Part shown: one piece after another, positions 50,120 through 60,130 of the stretch
How the letters are laid out: each line of letters begins with the position of its first letter
How positions within the stretch are numbered: the stretch's first letter is position 1
DNA from: Sepiola atlantica
Taxonomy: Eukaryota > Mollusca > Cephalopoda > Sepiida > Sepiolidae
Assembly: GCA_963556195.1 (NCBI GenBank)
Contig: OY744553.1
Coordinates: 5,891,480-5,955,479 of the forward strand
DNA: 64,000 nucleotides
Reading direction: 5' to 3'
Made by a program: the position numbers and the translations under genes
Notes under the pieces: generated by a model
What the model was told of the DNA's origin: nothing
The model's database searches: none
The model's input: only the letters and a program-made list of their open reading frames with translations

Positions 50120-50480
50120 CTTTTTACTTTCTGTGTAGTGTAATCTCATACATAACTCCTGTTTGTATGTCCCTTTTCTGTTGAATCCCCCCTCAGCCGA
50201 GACACTGAAAAACTGTCCAAAATAACTGGGGTACCTACTTATCTATCTTGGGGGCCCTTCAATGAGATAACTGTAACATTTGCGCTTTCTCCCCCTTCTT
50301 CCTTCCTGCCCCAACCACTAGCATCACCGTTGTACTATTTCAAACGTGTTCCTCGGTTTACTTCGCCTAATCTTTCCCCCCCCCCCCTTTTTCCCCCAAC
50401 TTCCGGTATGTGTCGGCCATTGCGATTGGCCAATAATCAGCAACAAGGGCTAAACGGCTGAAGGAATTTAAGAATAAGGA
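50120..50480. other. No supported gene
   Basis: Mixed DNA with poly-C at 50377-50386. Confidence 0.4.
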
Positions 50481-50612
50481 TGTTTTCTTTTTGTTTTTCT
50501 TTTCCTTTTTTTCTTTTTTTTTCTTTTTTTTCTTTTTTTTCTTTTCTTTTTTTTCTTTCTTTTCTTTTCTTTTCTTTTTTTTCTTTCTTTTTCTTTCTTT
50601 TTCTTCTTTTTT
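50481..50612. repeat. TTTTCTTTT tract
   Basis: Low-complexity; Phe/Ser/Lys open frames are artefacts. Confidence 0.95.
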
Positions 50613-50639
50613 AAATAATATCGTACGGGTGGGATCGTA

Positions 50640-51030
50640 TGGAAGAAAAGACAGCTGGGTTTCTGTAAACAGGCCATAGGTAAAGAAAGGGCGGGCGGAC
50701 TACGGTACCTCCCCCTCCTTCGACTCCACTTTCGTTACTTTTTTGTCGTGGTGGTTGTGGTAGTGATGGGTGGGGGGGATGGAGCATTCCTGTCTGAGGC
50801 TTTCGCTCCCTTTCTCCCTCTTAGAATGTGGAAAGAGTCTGAGCTGTTGGAGTAACTCTTCTGCCTCCCCCCCCCCCCACTTGTTGATCCCTGGGGAAGG
50901 GTTGGGACGACTGGAAAAGAAAAAAAGGCTGAAGAAGAATAAAAGGAGGGGGGAAGGGGGAGAAAAGAGAAAGTTTGGAGGGAGGTGGGGGAGTGAAGAT
51001 GAGAGTAAATAAAATACAAATGAAAGGAAA
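50640..51030. other. G/C-run-rich DNA, no supported gene
   Basis: Poly-G at 50772-50777 and poly-C at 50867-50878. Confidence 0.4.
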
Positions 51031-51034
51031 AAAA

Positions 51035-51675
51035 GAAAGAGGGGGAGAAAAGTGAAAGCGATGGAGGGGGGAGATAAGAGAGAGAGAGAAATAATGAGAT
51101 GAGGTGATGGAGAAATTGGGGAGAAGCAGAGGGAGAAAAAGTAGGAGACAGAGATGGGAAGAAAAGATGAGGAGGGAGAGAGAGGGAGAAAGGGTAAGAA
51201 GAGGGGGAAAAAGAAGAAAAAGAAAAAGTTGAGAGAAAGAGAGAGAAAGATTGAGAGAGAGAAACAGAGAGAGAAAGATTGAGAGAGAGAGAGAAAGATT
51301 GAGAGAGAGAGAGAAAGATTGAGAGAGAGAGAGAAAGATTGAGAGAGAGAGAGAAAGATTGAGAGAGAGAGAGAAAGATTGAGAGAGAGAGAGAAAGATT
51401 GAGAGAGAGAGAGAGAAAGATTGAGAGAGAGAGAGAGAAAGATTGAGAGAGAGAGAGAGAAAGATTGAGAGAGAGAGAGAGAGAGAAAGATTGAGAGAGA
51501 GAGAGAGAAAGATTGAGAGAGAGAAAGATTGAGAAAGAGAAAGATTGAGAGAGAGAAAGATTGAGAGAGAAAGATTGAGAGAGAGAAAGATTGAGAGAGA
51601 GAGAGAGAGAGAAAGATTGAGAGAGAGAGAGAGAAAGATTGAGAGATTGAGAGAGAGAGAAAGAGAGAGAGAAAG

Positions 51676-51713
<38 letters not shown>

Positions 51714-51715
51714 AT
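51035..51715. repeat. GA-rich minisatellite with AAAGATTGAGAG units
   Basis: From 51235 the unit GAGAGAGAGAGAAAGATT (18-22 bp) repeats with length changes in steps of 2. Arg/Glu open frames are compositional. Confidence 0.95.
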
Positions 51716-51719
51716 TCTT

Positions 51720-52004
51720 TATCGTTTGTGGATTAACAGTTTGTAATTTTGGCGGTCATTTGTATCTGGGTCAAATTGGAAATCCGTTTTTCCAAAACTT
51801 TTCCCATTTTTGCCTTTTCACTTTGCCTCCACTTCTTTAGAATCACATCAGTTTGCTCTAGAATCGCTTGCTATAATTGCACAAGTTCATAGAACCAGTT
51901 CCGTAATTGTTTTTGAGCTAAAGTTTTGATCTACCGGGGCACGTGTGAAAATAAAACGTTTTCCTTTTGTTTCTAAACTTGCATTCAAGCCAGAAACCGG
52001 AAAC

Positions 52005-52010
<6 letters not shown>
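51720..52010. other. No supported gene
   Basis: AT-balanced unique-looking DNA. Confidence 0.35.

Positions 52011-52013
<3 letters not shown>

Positions 52014-52062
<49 letters not shown>
52014..52062. repeat. (TA)n microsatellite
   Basis: Pure TA. Confidence 0.95.
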
Positions 52063-52064
<2 letters not shown>

Positions 52065-52066
<2 letters not shown>

Positions 52067-53260
52067 CTTTAAGTTCGCACAAAGGTTACTACGGTAATGC
52101 AACACGATAGTGTATAATACGATTCGAGCTCTTAATTTAACATTAGTTCATTCAAAAATCTTTTTATTTCCAAACAATTGTTTCTGCCAATTTTAGAAAT
52201 ATATATAATGGAGACTATGCATTATGATCATATGTGTGTGTATACATGCCTGTGTATGTGTATATATGTGACATGGTCTCTAACCTTGGATGTCTGGTGT
52301 CTGTTTTCAAATCTTTTCTTATGTCCCTCCCCACACCAATATACTTCTTTGGTCACCAGACAGTAGATGTCACTTTCCAAGGGGCAGTGGCGGGTTTTGT
52401 GATTTTTGAAATGCTGACCTGATTTCTTGAGAGACATTGAATACCCTCCCTGCCCCTTTTGCAATTTCCCAATTTCTCATTATATATATGGCTTTTTCTC
52501 CCCTCTCCGTCATAAATCATGTAAATTCCCCCCCCCCCCTATAAAATTATAGATTAAATATGCTTCAAATTTCCCCCTCTCTCTAAATATGTATTAGATA
52601 TGTTGTCACTCCCTCTCTCTCTAATTTTATTTGAATTGTCGTGTGTGTGAATTTCCCATTTTTGTTTTCAGTTTCAGAAATGTAATCATCTAACTTGGAT
52701 GCTTGACAATACCACAAGGTTGAAATAAATTATGTAATTTCGTGTTACTATATTTTAGTAGGTTTAAAAATACAAGATGACATAAAAATATACATGCTCC
52801 TGCACAAGTAATTGAGCACTCTTATTTCTCCTATAACACTGAATTACACTAGATAAAAATATATATATACATATGTAATTACATAAACACTATTACAGTC
52901 TACGCCAATCAACCAGCGTTTCAATTTTATCACATCTCTTCACAGACTGAATAAAAATGAAAAGTGAAAAAAAAAACTCGCATTGAAATCGTCACCAGGA
53001 CAAAACCGGATGTTAAGAAAAGGAGAACAAAAACAAGACAAAACAAAATCAAATCCGATCCAACGTCGTGTCAACCAAATATAGGTCACTGTCCGTTAAC
53101 CCTTCAAACTTGCATTAATGAACCCCTCACTATTTCCTCTATCTTAATGAACACCCCTTCCTGTTCTTGAGATAACTATCATTTTGAAATACGCTAGACA
53201 GAACAGGAAAGAGAAAGTTACGGAAACATTTTTTAGACAGTAAACAGGTGTAAACGACAT
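52065..53260. other. 1.2 kb without a supported gene
   Basis: Low-complexity patches: (TCTC)n at 52580-52625 and poly-C at 52529-52538. GAGCTCTTAATTTAACATTA near 52125 is unassigned. No splice-bounded frame seen. Confidence 0.4.
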
Positions 53261-53269
53261 CATCATCAT

Positions 53270-53537
53270 CACCATACGAACGGCAAAACATAGATGGGCA
53301 GGTCACTTTTTGAGATATACAGACAACAGGTGGACACTTAGAGCGTCAGAATGGACCCCGAAGCAATGGAAAAAACCAAGAGGAAAGCCAAAAATCTGTC
53401 GGAGAGATGACCTTGACAGCCAACTGGGTCCTACATGACCACACCTAGCTAGAGACAAAACAAGGTGGAAGTTAACCAGGGAGGGGTTACTCCTCCAGGA
53501 GTGATCAAACCCCAAATGATGATGATGATATATATAT
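53270..53537 (+). pseudogene. RTE-type LINE C-terminus and tail
   Basis: The plus strand reads KHRWAGHFLRYTDNRWTLRA SEWTPKQWKKPRGKPKICRR DDLDSQLG, then ARDKTRWK. RTE proteins end in the same order (RWAGH..R..D.RW...V..W.P....R..GRP..RW.DD). The next part has a stop. It ends in (ATG)n at 53517-53527, the RTE tail, running into (TA)n. Confidence 0.82.
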
Positions 53538-53544
53538 ATATATA

Positions 53545-53928
53545 TAGGGTGGGCCAAAATAAGGGTCCTATCTTTAAATTTGAATAACTTGAATTTGAAT
53601 AACTTCCACAAAATAAAAGTTAAACTCACCAAACTTTATGTGTGTGTAGACTGACCCTTTCGAGATTTTTTGAAATAAACAAAACAAATTTTAGCCGAAA
53701 AACACTTCTTAAAACTTACAAAAACTAAAGTATTGTTTTTTACACTGTTTTGAGTTTTTTAAGCAAAAATAATGTTTTCAAAATGAGGGTACGTTCCTTA
53801 GGGCTAATACGGCTCATGCTTGCTTCGGAAGGGTTCCTTTACTTATTCTAAAAAAAAAAATTTTTTAAATCAATAAATAAAAAAGTTATGAATTTTTAAA
53901 AATAGGACCCTTATTTTTGCCTACCCTG
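53545..53928. mobile_element. MITE with 27-bp terminal repeats
   Basis: TAGGGTGGGCCAAAATAAGG, GTCCTA at the left and its near inverse TAGGACCCTTATTTTTGCC, TACCCTG at the right, with TA flanks. The interior is 330 bp of AT-rich DNA; GGGCTAATACGGCTCATGC may be a transposase fragment in antisense. It is inserted in a TA microsatellite. Confidence 0.85.
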
Positions 53929-53999
53929 TATATATATATCGTTAAAAGTCGATTAAAAGGCACTACGTTAGGGGATTAAAAAAAAAAAAAAAAAAAAAA

Positions 54000-54250
54000 A
54001 AATTGGGAAGGAGTTCAAAGTTCCCCAAAGAGATTAAGCGATCTTACAAATTCCTTCTGCCGGCACAAGGAAGGTTTTCGCATAGCAATAGAGACAGATT
54101 CCAATATTTTCAAATGGTTCTTGGAATCTGCTCGATGCAAGACCTCAAAACGGTCTATTTTATAGCCACTGGCACAGCTAGGGTTTTCAACCAAATGCTG
54201 GCCAATAGCAGAGTCCAAAGAATTAGAGGAGGGGTAACACATTCTGTCTA
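54000..54250 (-). pseudogene. Probable Penelope-like element C-terminal fragment
   Basis: The minus strand (75 open residues) reads SAIGQHLVENPSCASGYKID, RFEVLHRADSKNHLKILESV and SIAMRKPSLCRQKEFVRSLN LF. The S.I..H......C........F..L..A.....L...E...I....P.L..Q..FV..L.LF pattern resembles the region after the GIY-YIG nuclease in Penelope-like or related elements. The nuclease motif itself is absent. Poly-A lies at 53980-54001 and (TA)n at 54256-54282. Confidence 0.5.
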
Positions 54251-54253
54251 GCG

Positions 54254-54255
<2 letters not shown>

Positions 54256-54282
<27 letters not shown>
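54256..54282. repeat. (TA)n microsatellite
   Basis: Pure TA. Confidence 0.95.
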
Positions 54283-54285
<3 letters not shown>

Positions 54286-54289
54286 ACAG

Positions 54290-54510
54290 TATATTGCTAG
54301 TAAACTTCTCACACCTGACATTATCCTGTATCTCTACAAAGCCAGCATCCACCCAACCACTAGTCTCCCTCTCTTAGACAAGGCCCTAAAAAGAGTCGCC
54401 AACTTAATAGGTCCCTCACTATCAACCAAGCTCCAGACCCTGTTCCATCGCCGCGATGTTGCATCCTTGTTCTTACTCTACAAATACTTCACATATGTTA
54501 AGTGTATCTA
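54290..54510 (+). pseudogene. LINE reverse transcriptase C-terminal fragment
   Basis: The plus strand reads LLTPDIILYLYKASIHPT, LPLLDKALKRVANLIGPSLS, TKLQTLFHRRDVASLFLLYK YF. About 30 residues of the MEYCCHIWAGAP block are deleted. Ends into a U2-like piece at 54545. Confidence 0.75.
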
Positions 54511-54664
54511 TTAAATTTGGTAGTATCTCCTCCTTTGAAGGGGGTAGTGTAGTATCTGTTATCATGATATGAACTCCCTAGGATTACCTCCTGCAAAAAT
54601 CAATACATAAAACAACAATTTCTCTCCTTCCCTCCCCTCCCCCTTTTCCCCCACTTTCCACCCT

Positions 54665-54965
54665 TTTACTCAACGAAACACCATGAATAAATACTTGAAC
54701 ATATAAAGAATTTGAAGCATAAAAACTTTCACCAAAATGACCGGATTCGGCATTAAATAACCCGAAAAGGGTTGATATGCCGTAAAACAAAACACTTATC
54801 CCTCTACCAGGCTAGTAAAATTCTCACCCCCGCCAGTATCCTATATCTCTACAAAGTCACCATTCACCTATGTATGAAGTATTGTTGCCACATCTGGGCT
54901 GGTGCGCCAACCACTAGTCTCTCTCTTTTGGACAGAGTACAAAAAAGAATCTATCAAAAAAAATA
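54665..54965 (+). pseudogene. 127-bp monomer followed by a LINE fragment
   Basis: 54665-54790 is one element E monomer. The plus strand then reads ILTPASILYLYKVTIHLCMK YCCHIWAGAPTTSLSLLDRV, QKRIYQKK before stopping. The junction shows the LINE piece and the monomer are contiguous here. Confidence 0.72.
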
Positions 54966-54969
54966 GAAA

Positions 54970-55255
54970 TATGGGATAGTCATCAACGAACAGATAAAAG
55001 CATCGCTCGAATGACGAGAAGATACAATGTTAACCCGGATCCAAATTGGACAGGCACACTTAACACGTGGTCACCTACGTAAGGCCGAGGATGCACCAGG
55101 ATGTGCACTCATGGTTGCCGATGAACATAAAGGAAACTAACAGAGAGTGCCAATAGTATACGCACGAACCTTACCATGTACGCAAAACGTGGTGGCACGC
55201 TGTGACGTCACTTCACATAAAAAAGAAAAAAACATCTGTTAATTTTCTCAGATTT
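54970..55255. other. Unassigned segment
   Basis: Composition is less AT-rich, with GTGGTGGCACGCTGTGACGT. No frame or family recognised. Confidence 0.3.
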
Positions 55256-55299
55256 ATTGGTTCCCCGATTTATAAAATCAAGGGACTTATGTTTTGAGG

Positions 55300-55800
55300 C
55301 ATATCCGTCCGTCCGTCCGTCCGGATTTTTCTCCGCAACCATCCATTGAATTTCTCTGAAATTTTGCATGAAGTTGTAACTTTTGCCAGGTTAGAAAGTG
55401 ACATTCTGCGATTTTAAAAAAAAAATCTGGTTAGCCCCCCAGGGGGCCAAAAGACCCCTAAATGGCAAAAAATGGCATTTTTTGCCCCATAACTTTTCAT
55501 CCATTCATTCAATTTCTCTGAAACTTGGCCAAAATATGGAGGCAATTATTCCTAATAGAAAATAAGTATCGCTGACCTTGGAAAAAATCTGGTTCGTGCC
55601 CCCAGGGGGTCAAAAGCCCCCAAAATGGCAAAAAATGACCCTTTTCTCCCAATAACTTTTCATCCATCCATTCAATTTTTCTGAAACTTGGCCAAAATGT
55701 AGAAGAAATTGTTCTGGATATAAAATGAGCATCCTTGACCTCAGAAAAATTCTAGTTCGCGCCCTCAGAGGGTACAATGGTGGTCAAAAATTGCCCAAAT
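55300..55800. repeat. About 185-bp tandem repeat, three units
   Basis: CCATTGAATTTCTCTGAAA, then CCCCAGGGGG(C/T)CAAAAG and AAATGGCAAAAAATG recur at about 55342, 55505 and 55670. Each unit has an imperfect CCCCC/GGGGG dyad. A (CCGT)n run at 55305-55323 precedes. Confidence 0.88.
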
Positions 55801-55889
55801 TTATTGCATTTTACACTCACCACATCGAGTCACATACAGATGGGGACCACGCACGCACGGCTTGTTTTATTTTGCTTCTTCGGACTATC

Positions 55890-56200
55890 ATTCACATCCT
55901 TCGTGTTATTCTCACAACGTTTCAGTCGATGTAACCTCCATCCTTCTTCAGGTGCACATAGTCAAACTCGGAAATTTTTATTTTCAACTCAGGAATCTAT
56001 ACAGAATTTCGAACAGAACTCTGTATTTAATCTGCTTCCCAAATAGCTTGCTCTAATTCCATCAGCCATGACCGGGTAGGAGTCTTACGTAATTCGTAAT
56101 TGTATTAGTAGCGGCCGCACTGAGGATTTAATCTTCAACATCCAGAAGGCTGTCACGTAGAACTGATTATGGCGTAGCACTTTTATCCGTTACGCCACAA
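55890..56200 (-). mobile_element. GAAACGTTG-type repeat and tRNA-derived SINE, copy 3
   Basis: On the minus strand, CCTGAAGAAGGATGG..CGACTGAAACGTTGTGAG lies at 55910-55955. 56080-56200 holds the SINE: GCGTAACGGATAAAAGTGCT (A-box), AGATTAAATCCTCAGTGCG (damaged B-box). The order and the intervening sequence match 22100-22320. Confidence 0.65.
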
Positions 56201-56204
56201 ATTT

Positions 56205-56515
56205 AATCTGGGCAGTACAGGGAGATGTGTGCAGAACGGGAAACTTTTGTTGGTTTGGTCACATTGAAGGACAGTTGATGTAGCAGGGTCAGTTGGTAGA
56301 GAAAGGACAAGGAAAACATAAGGATGGATTTGAGAGAAAGAGGGATTAATAAAGACCTAACCAGAGATAGGTTAGTTTGGAAGTAAATTTCTCAAAGACA
56401 TCAAACACATGCCAGCATGTAAAACAGAAGTTAAAACGAATATGATGATGAAAGAATTGATGAGAGTTCTTGGTTTAGTAGGTGTAGAACAGTTGCGGTA
56501 GCAGGGTCAGTTAAG
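56205..56515 (+). mobile_element. RTE-like LINE 3' end, copy 4
   Basis: CATTGAAGGACAGTTGATG, residues KDLTRDRLVWK and a CATGCCAGCATGTAAAAC, GATGATGA tail. The opening block (GAAAGAATTGATGAGAGTTC) occurs again at 56453-56510, after the tail, as the start of a second truncated copy. Confidence 0.65.
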
Positions 56516-56519
56516 AACA

Positions 56520-56855
56520 TTGTATCTTGTCTTCATTCAAGCAGTTGTTTTTATCGTTTCGGATTGCACTGTTGGTTGATTTTTTTTAAAACAGATTTTG
56601 TGAGTTTCTCCTTACAGTATGTGTACAATGTTTTAATGGTTGGAATTTAATATTCATAGCATTTTGGGCAGAGAGTGTCAGCTTTTTATATTTCCTTTTA
56701 TGTCCACACGACTGAGTATCCAGGCCTAGGATATATTATATATATATATATATTACTATTTCATGTATCCACATAAAATTTTATAAGGAGATATAATTTT
56801 TTTATGTGTCAATTTTCAGTGTTTACTTCAACAGTGCTCGATACATAAGTAGAGC
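56520..56855. other. No supported gene
   Basis: AT-rich; a short (TA)n at 56739-56752. Confidence 0.4.
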
Positions 56856-56860
56856 TAGGT

Positions 56861-56993
56861 AGTAAGCTATGAAAATATATTTATGGCAATTAAGCTACGC
56901 AGAGGCTCCCGCGTTTAATTCCCGGGGGAATCTTCAGGCTAATATGCGAGAGCCTCTGTGTAGCTTAATTGCCATAAATATATTTTTATAGCT

Positions 56994-56997
<4 letters not shown>
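56861..56997. repeat. Hairpin-forming inverted repeat with a hammerhead-like remnant
   Basis: Arms at 56861-56912 and 56945-56997 (GGCAATTAAGCTAC, GAGGCTC). On the minus strand CTGAAGA is followed by a perfect TTCCC/GGGAA stem and TAAACGCG; the catalytic GAAA is changed to TAAA, so the core is probably inactive. Confidence 0.75.
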
Positions 56998-56999
<2 letters not shown>

Positions 57000-57027
<28 letters not shown>

Positions 57028-57480
57028 GATTTTAGGTAAACTTTATTACAAGATCATTTGTTTATGCTCCAAGAATTCAACATAACAACAGTTTGTGTAC
57101 GATCGTTTTTGAGACGATATGTTTTTTTTTTATATATCAATTCTCTTCGTCAGCACAGGGTATAGACACAAAACTTAAAAGCCAACCATCAGCATCAAGG
57201 CCATAGATTTGGACAGTCACAATTATACAACAAATTAGATAGGATGTCGATGGGAGTAGGGGTTAGGATTAGTAGGGGTATGAATAAATCAAAAAAAGTA
57301 CAGACAAAGTACGAAAGAATTTATACGGATATACAACGGGTCTCACAGGGGGAAAAAACGGATGTTTGATTACAGGGAAGAAATAAAAACTCTTCCAGGA
57401 AAAAAATGTAAAACTAAAAATGGAATAAAGGATAAGCAAATCAACAATTAGCAAAAATAAACTCAAAAACACATATTGAA
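57000..57480. other. No supported gene
   Basis: (TA)n at 57000-57022 then AT-rich DNA. Confidence 0.4.
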
Positions 57481-57485
57481 AAGTT

Positions 57486-57533
57486 CTACCAAAATATTTC
57501 GATTGTTAAAATACAATCATCATCAGTTGGTAG
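57486..57533 (-). ncRNA. Hammerhead-ribozyme-like motif, best copy
   Basis: On the minus strand: CTACCAA, CTGATGA, stem II TGATTGT/ACAATC with loop ATTTT, GAAA, TATT, TTGGTAG. Stem I (CTACCAA with TTGGTAG) is 7 perfect pairs and stem II is 6. The catalytic core CUGAUGA...GAAA is intact. Stem III is reduced to a few bases, as reported for the minimal hammerheads of Penelope-like elements. Whether it cleaves is unknown; it may work only as a dimer. Confidence 0.6.
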
Positions 57534-57539
57534 CAGAAG

Positions 57540-58120
57540 TTTAATTAAAAAATGAAAAGTTTTAAAATTCATACAAAGAACGCAATTTGGAAAACAATAT
57601 AGTCACGTGTAATAAACAGTAGAAAGGGAGAAAGAAAGAAAGAAATTTTAAAAAAGAAAAAGAAAGAAAAAAATCGGCAGTTAGCTTATAAACGCCGATT
57701 GGAAACGCTGTAAGTTAATAAAGTTGTAAAGGAAGATTAGTAGTAATAAAAAATGAATGACAGCAAGGAATTAAACAAAGGAGGAGGAAGGACTCAAAGA
57801 CAATTAGAAGGAAGATTCACTCCCTATGGAGAATTACACATATATAATCATATACTGTGAAAAAGGTAATTAATAGTTCAAATTGCTGTTTATCAATGGT
57901 GAAAAGATTCAGTTAATACAGCACTTGAAGAAGCACTACCAAAAACTGGTCATAATAGAAATTAAAACTTAAAGAAATAGAAATACACATATAATATCAT
58001 AAGGTCATATAATATATCGCGTATAGATTTTCAGTATTTACTTCAACAGTGCTCAATACGTGAGTAGAGCTTAGCAGTATGCTTCTGTGTAGCTTAATTG
58101 TCATATATATATATATATGT
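57540..58120. other. AT-rich DNA, no supported gene
   Basis: 58020-58095 repeats the block at 56810-56880 (TTACTTCAACAGTGCTC, AGTAGAGCT), which leads into the palindrome at 56861. Confidence 0.5.
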
Positions 58121-58127
58121 ATATATA

Positions 58128-58257
58128 CAGGGTGTCTCAAAAAAATGTACTCACTCGTAGAATGACGAGAAAACTTTGCTTCATCGCTCCACACAAACTC
58201 GACATCTTCTGCACATTTTGCCATTCTAAGAGTGAGTACATTTTTTGAGACACCCTG
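58128..58257. mobile_element. 130-bp MITE of a Tc1/mariner type
   Basis: CAGGGTGTCTCAAAAAAATG, TACTCACT at the left and its inverse at the right, differing only in the A-run length, with TA flanks in a TA microsatellite. The 75-bp centre encodes, on the minus strand, DVEFVWSDEAKFSRH, the block around the first catalytic Asp of a Tc1/mariner transposase. So it is an internally deleted derivative that kept a coding scrap. Confidence 0.9.
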
Positions 58258-58264
58258 TATATAT

Positions 58265-58733
58265 AAGTCAAGATAAAGAAGAAAACAAAATTTTTTATAT
58301 TTTTTTATTTTGGTTTTAATAAAAAAATATCTGCATCTAACACATGGTTTTTGAAGGCATTTTGCCTCTTTCTTTAAGTTTAAAATTCTAAAGATGCTTA
58401 AAAAAATGAACTATCCCAAATTTATACCTACCAGCGACCATGCGCGATTTAAGTTCAAATTTAAAAGAGACATTTACACCGTTAAGTCCACACAACATCG
58501 GACATCACTTCTACAAGACCAGGAAGGATTGTTGCGAAAAAAAAATAAGGTTAATACCTTTTATTTGTCTAAAGCTCTGACGAGGCTTGTTATATCAAGC
58601 GAAATATTAGATAAAAAAGTCAAGATGAAGAAGAAAAAAATATATTGTTTTTATTTTTTTTATTTAGATTTTAATAAAAAATATCTGCATCTAACACATG
58701 CTGTTTTGAAGGCATTTTGCCTCTTTCTTTAAG

Positions 58734-58740
<7 letters not shown>
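58265..58740 (+). mobile_element. Segment bounded by direct repeats of about 120 bp, with a hammerhead-like core
   Basis: AAGTCAAGAT(A/G)AAGAAGAA to GCATTTTGCCTCTTTCTTTA occurs at 58265-58380 and 58617-58735. Between them, 58567-58614 reads TTTGTCTAA, AGCT, CTGACGA, stem GCTTG/CAAGC (58585-58589, 58596-58600), GAAA, TA, TTAGATAAA. Stem I is 9 pairs with one G-T. Direct terminal repeats plus a hammerhead is the layout of Penelope-like pLTRs or of retrozyme-like non-coding elements. Confidence 0.6.

Positions 58741-58771
<31 letters not shown>
58741..58771. repeat. (TA)n microsatellite
   Basis: Pure TA. Confidence 0.95.
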
Positions 58772-58776
<5 letters not shown>

Positions 58777-58796
58777 CCGCTCGGAGCCACGTTATA

Positions 58797-58828
58797 AAGC
58801 ATCGACAAGTTTTAACTTGTCGATGCTT
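58797..58828. repeat. Perfect 15-bp hairpin with a 2-base loop
   Basis: AAGCATCGACAAGTT TT AACTTGTCGATGCTT. The two-base loop favours a palindrome junction over a microRNA precursor. Confidence 0.85.
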
Positions 58829-59002
58829 CATAAAGTAGCCTCTAACGGATTTTTTAAACTACCGCGAACCAGCGTGTATGCCACTACCCTGATTTATAAA
58901 AACACCCCCATTAACATCGGGACTTTCTGTGATCTCAGGTCGGCTTGGCGGATCTGGGATCTCGACAATGAAAAGGTAGGAAAAAAAACATCAATGTAAC
59001 CA

Positions 59003-59040
59003 CTGAGGAAGACATGTGTATATCGAAATATTTGATAAAA
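59003..59040 (+). ncRNA. Hammerhead-like core, weak
   Basis: CTGAGGA, AGACATGTGTATATC, GAAATATTTGATAAA. GAAATATT is the same as in the copies at 57486 and 58567; stem II is broken by one mismatch. Confidence 0.35.
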
Positions 59041-59089
59041 AAAATAAAATAACAGTTTCATTTATTAAAATAAATCTTACATTTTCCCA

Positions 59090-59665
59090 CTTTTGTATGC
59101 AGTTTTTTGCATTATTGCACTCTGCAAGATCTTTCAAGCTGCACCGGTTGGGGAGTAGCGGGCAGACAAGGCAATGCTGCATCGTATGCCCCCCCCCCCT
59201 CTCCACATTAACAGATGGTTGGGTCAGTTTTGTAGCCCCCATCTTCTCATAGCAATTTCTTAGGCAATTCCTCAGGCGGTTGAGTGTTTTTCACTGGAGT
59301 CAGGGTACTTCTGAACCAGTAGGGAGGATCTCAAAGGGGGGGGGGATTCCCATGTCAGTCGGAGGGGGGACATTTTTTAGCCGTCTGGTCCACAGCTGTA
59401 GTCTGGTCTTTTCCTGAGATGTTGTTAGGGGTTCAACATGGCCGAGGAAACTTCTCCTTAACTTGAGTCGTTGGACTATCAGTTCAGTCCATGAAGCTTC
59501 CTCAGCCATATCGAAACCCTAACACCATCCCAGGAAGAGACTAGACTACAGCTGTAGACCAGACGGCTAGAAAATTCCCTCCTACTGACATGAGAATCCC
59601 CCCATTCTGTGGCCCTTCCTCTTGATTCAGAGGAACCCTGTCCCCGGGGGGGAAAACACTCCACC
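59090..59665. pseudogene. LINE family F fragments in inverted (head-to-head) arrangement
   Basis: 59090-59480 reads on the minus strand: MGIPPPFEILPTGSEVP, then GGHTMQHCLVCPLLPNRC and NAKNCIQKW. 59485-59660 carries the partly overlapping plus-strand part (CCATATCGAAACCCTAACA, CAGGAAGAGACTAGACTACA). The two halves share about 150 bp in inverted order, unlike the co-linear copy at 22325. Confidence 0.75.
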
Positions 59666-59760
59666 ACCTGAGTTTTGCTATTAAATGATGTAAACCCTTT
59701 TTTTAACTATTTAAAAAAAAATATTATTGTAATCTTCGTCTCATTTTTCTTTTGTTTCAG

Positions 59761-59908
59761 GTAAGTCGAACTGCGCACACGTCACCCATTTTGCATGTGT
59801 GTGTGTCTACCGGTCGGATTTGTTTTAAGAAAGGATTATCCTTTGGTTGCTTTGGGATTAAGAAAAGGAATTATAAAGATTATTGTCTGAATTTCGCTTC
59901 ACAATTGG
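59761..59908 (+). other. Candidate unassigned exon
   Basis: Acceptor TTTTTCTTTTGTTTCAG and donor TTG|GTAAGT are strong and bound 148 bp that are open in one frame (VSRTAHTSPILHVCVSTGRI, then KKGLSFGCFGIKKRNYKDYC). No family was recognised and no repeat copy was noticed in this window. It could be a real exon, or a chance pairing of signals. Confidence 0.25.
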
Positions 59909-60130
59909 TAAGTTCTTATTTCTCCTATCCGTTCTTTTCATGTTGGGCGGATTAGAAGCAATATTATTCATATTAATAGCGGTAACAGCAACCTTTGTAA
60001 ATCTTGTAAGCACGATGGTAATCACTTTCTTCGCTTTCTTTTCTGGGTAAGTCAGCTGGGTTATCAACAATATTATTCCGTTTATTTATTCATGTGCATA
60101 TTTCAGAGAGATTCGTCACATGCTTGAGAA

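Noticed and set aside
58797..58828. microRNA precursor
   Set aside because: The stem is only 15 bp with a two-base loop, unlike a Dicer substrate.
59761..59908. Next exon of the RNF38/44-like gene
   Set aside because: The encoded residues do not resemble the expected region. Kept only as an unassigned candidate.
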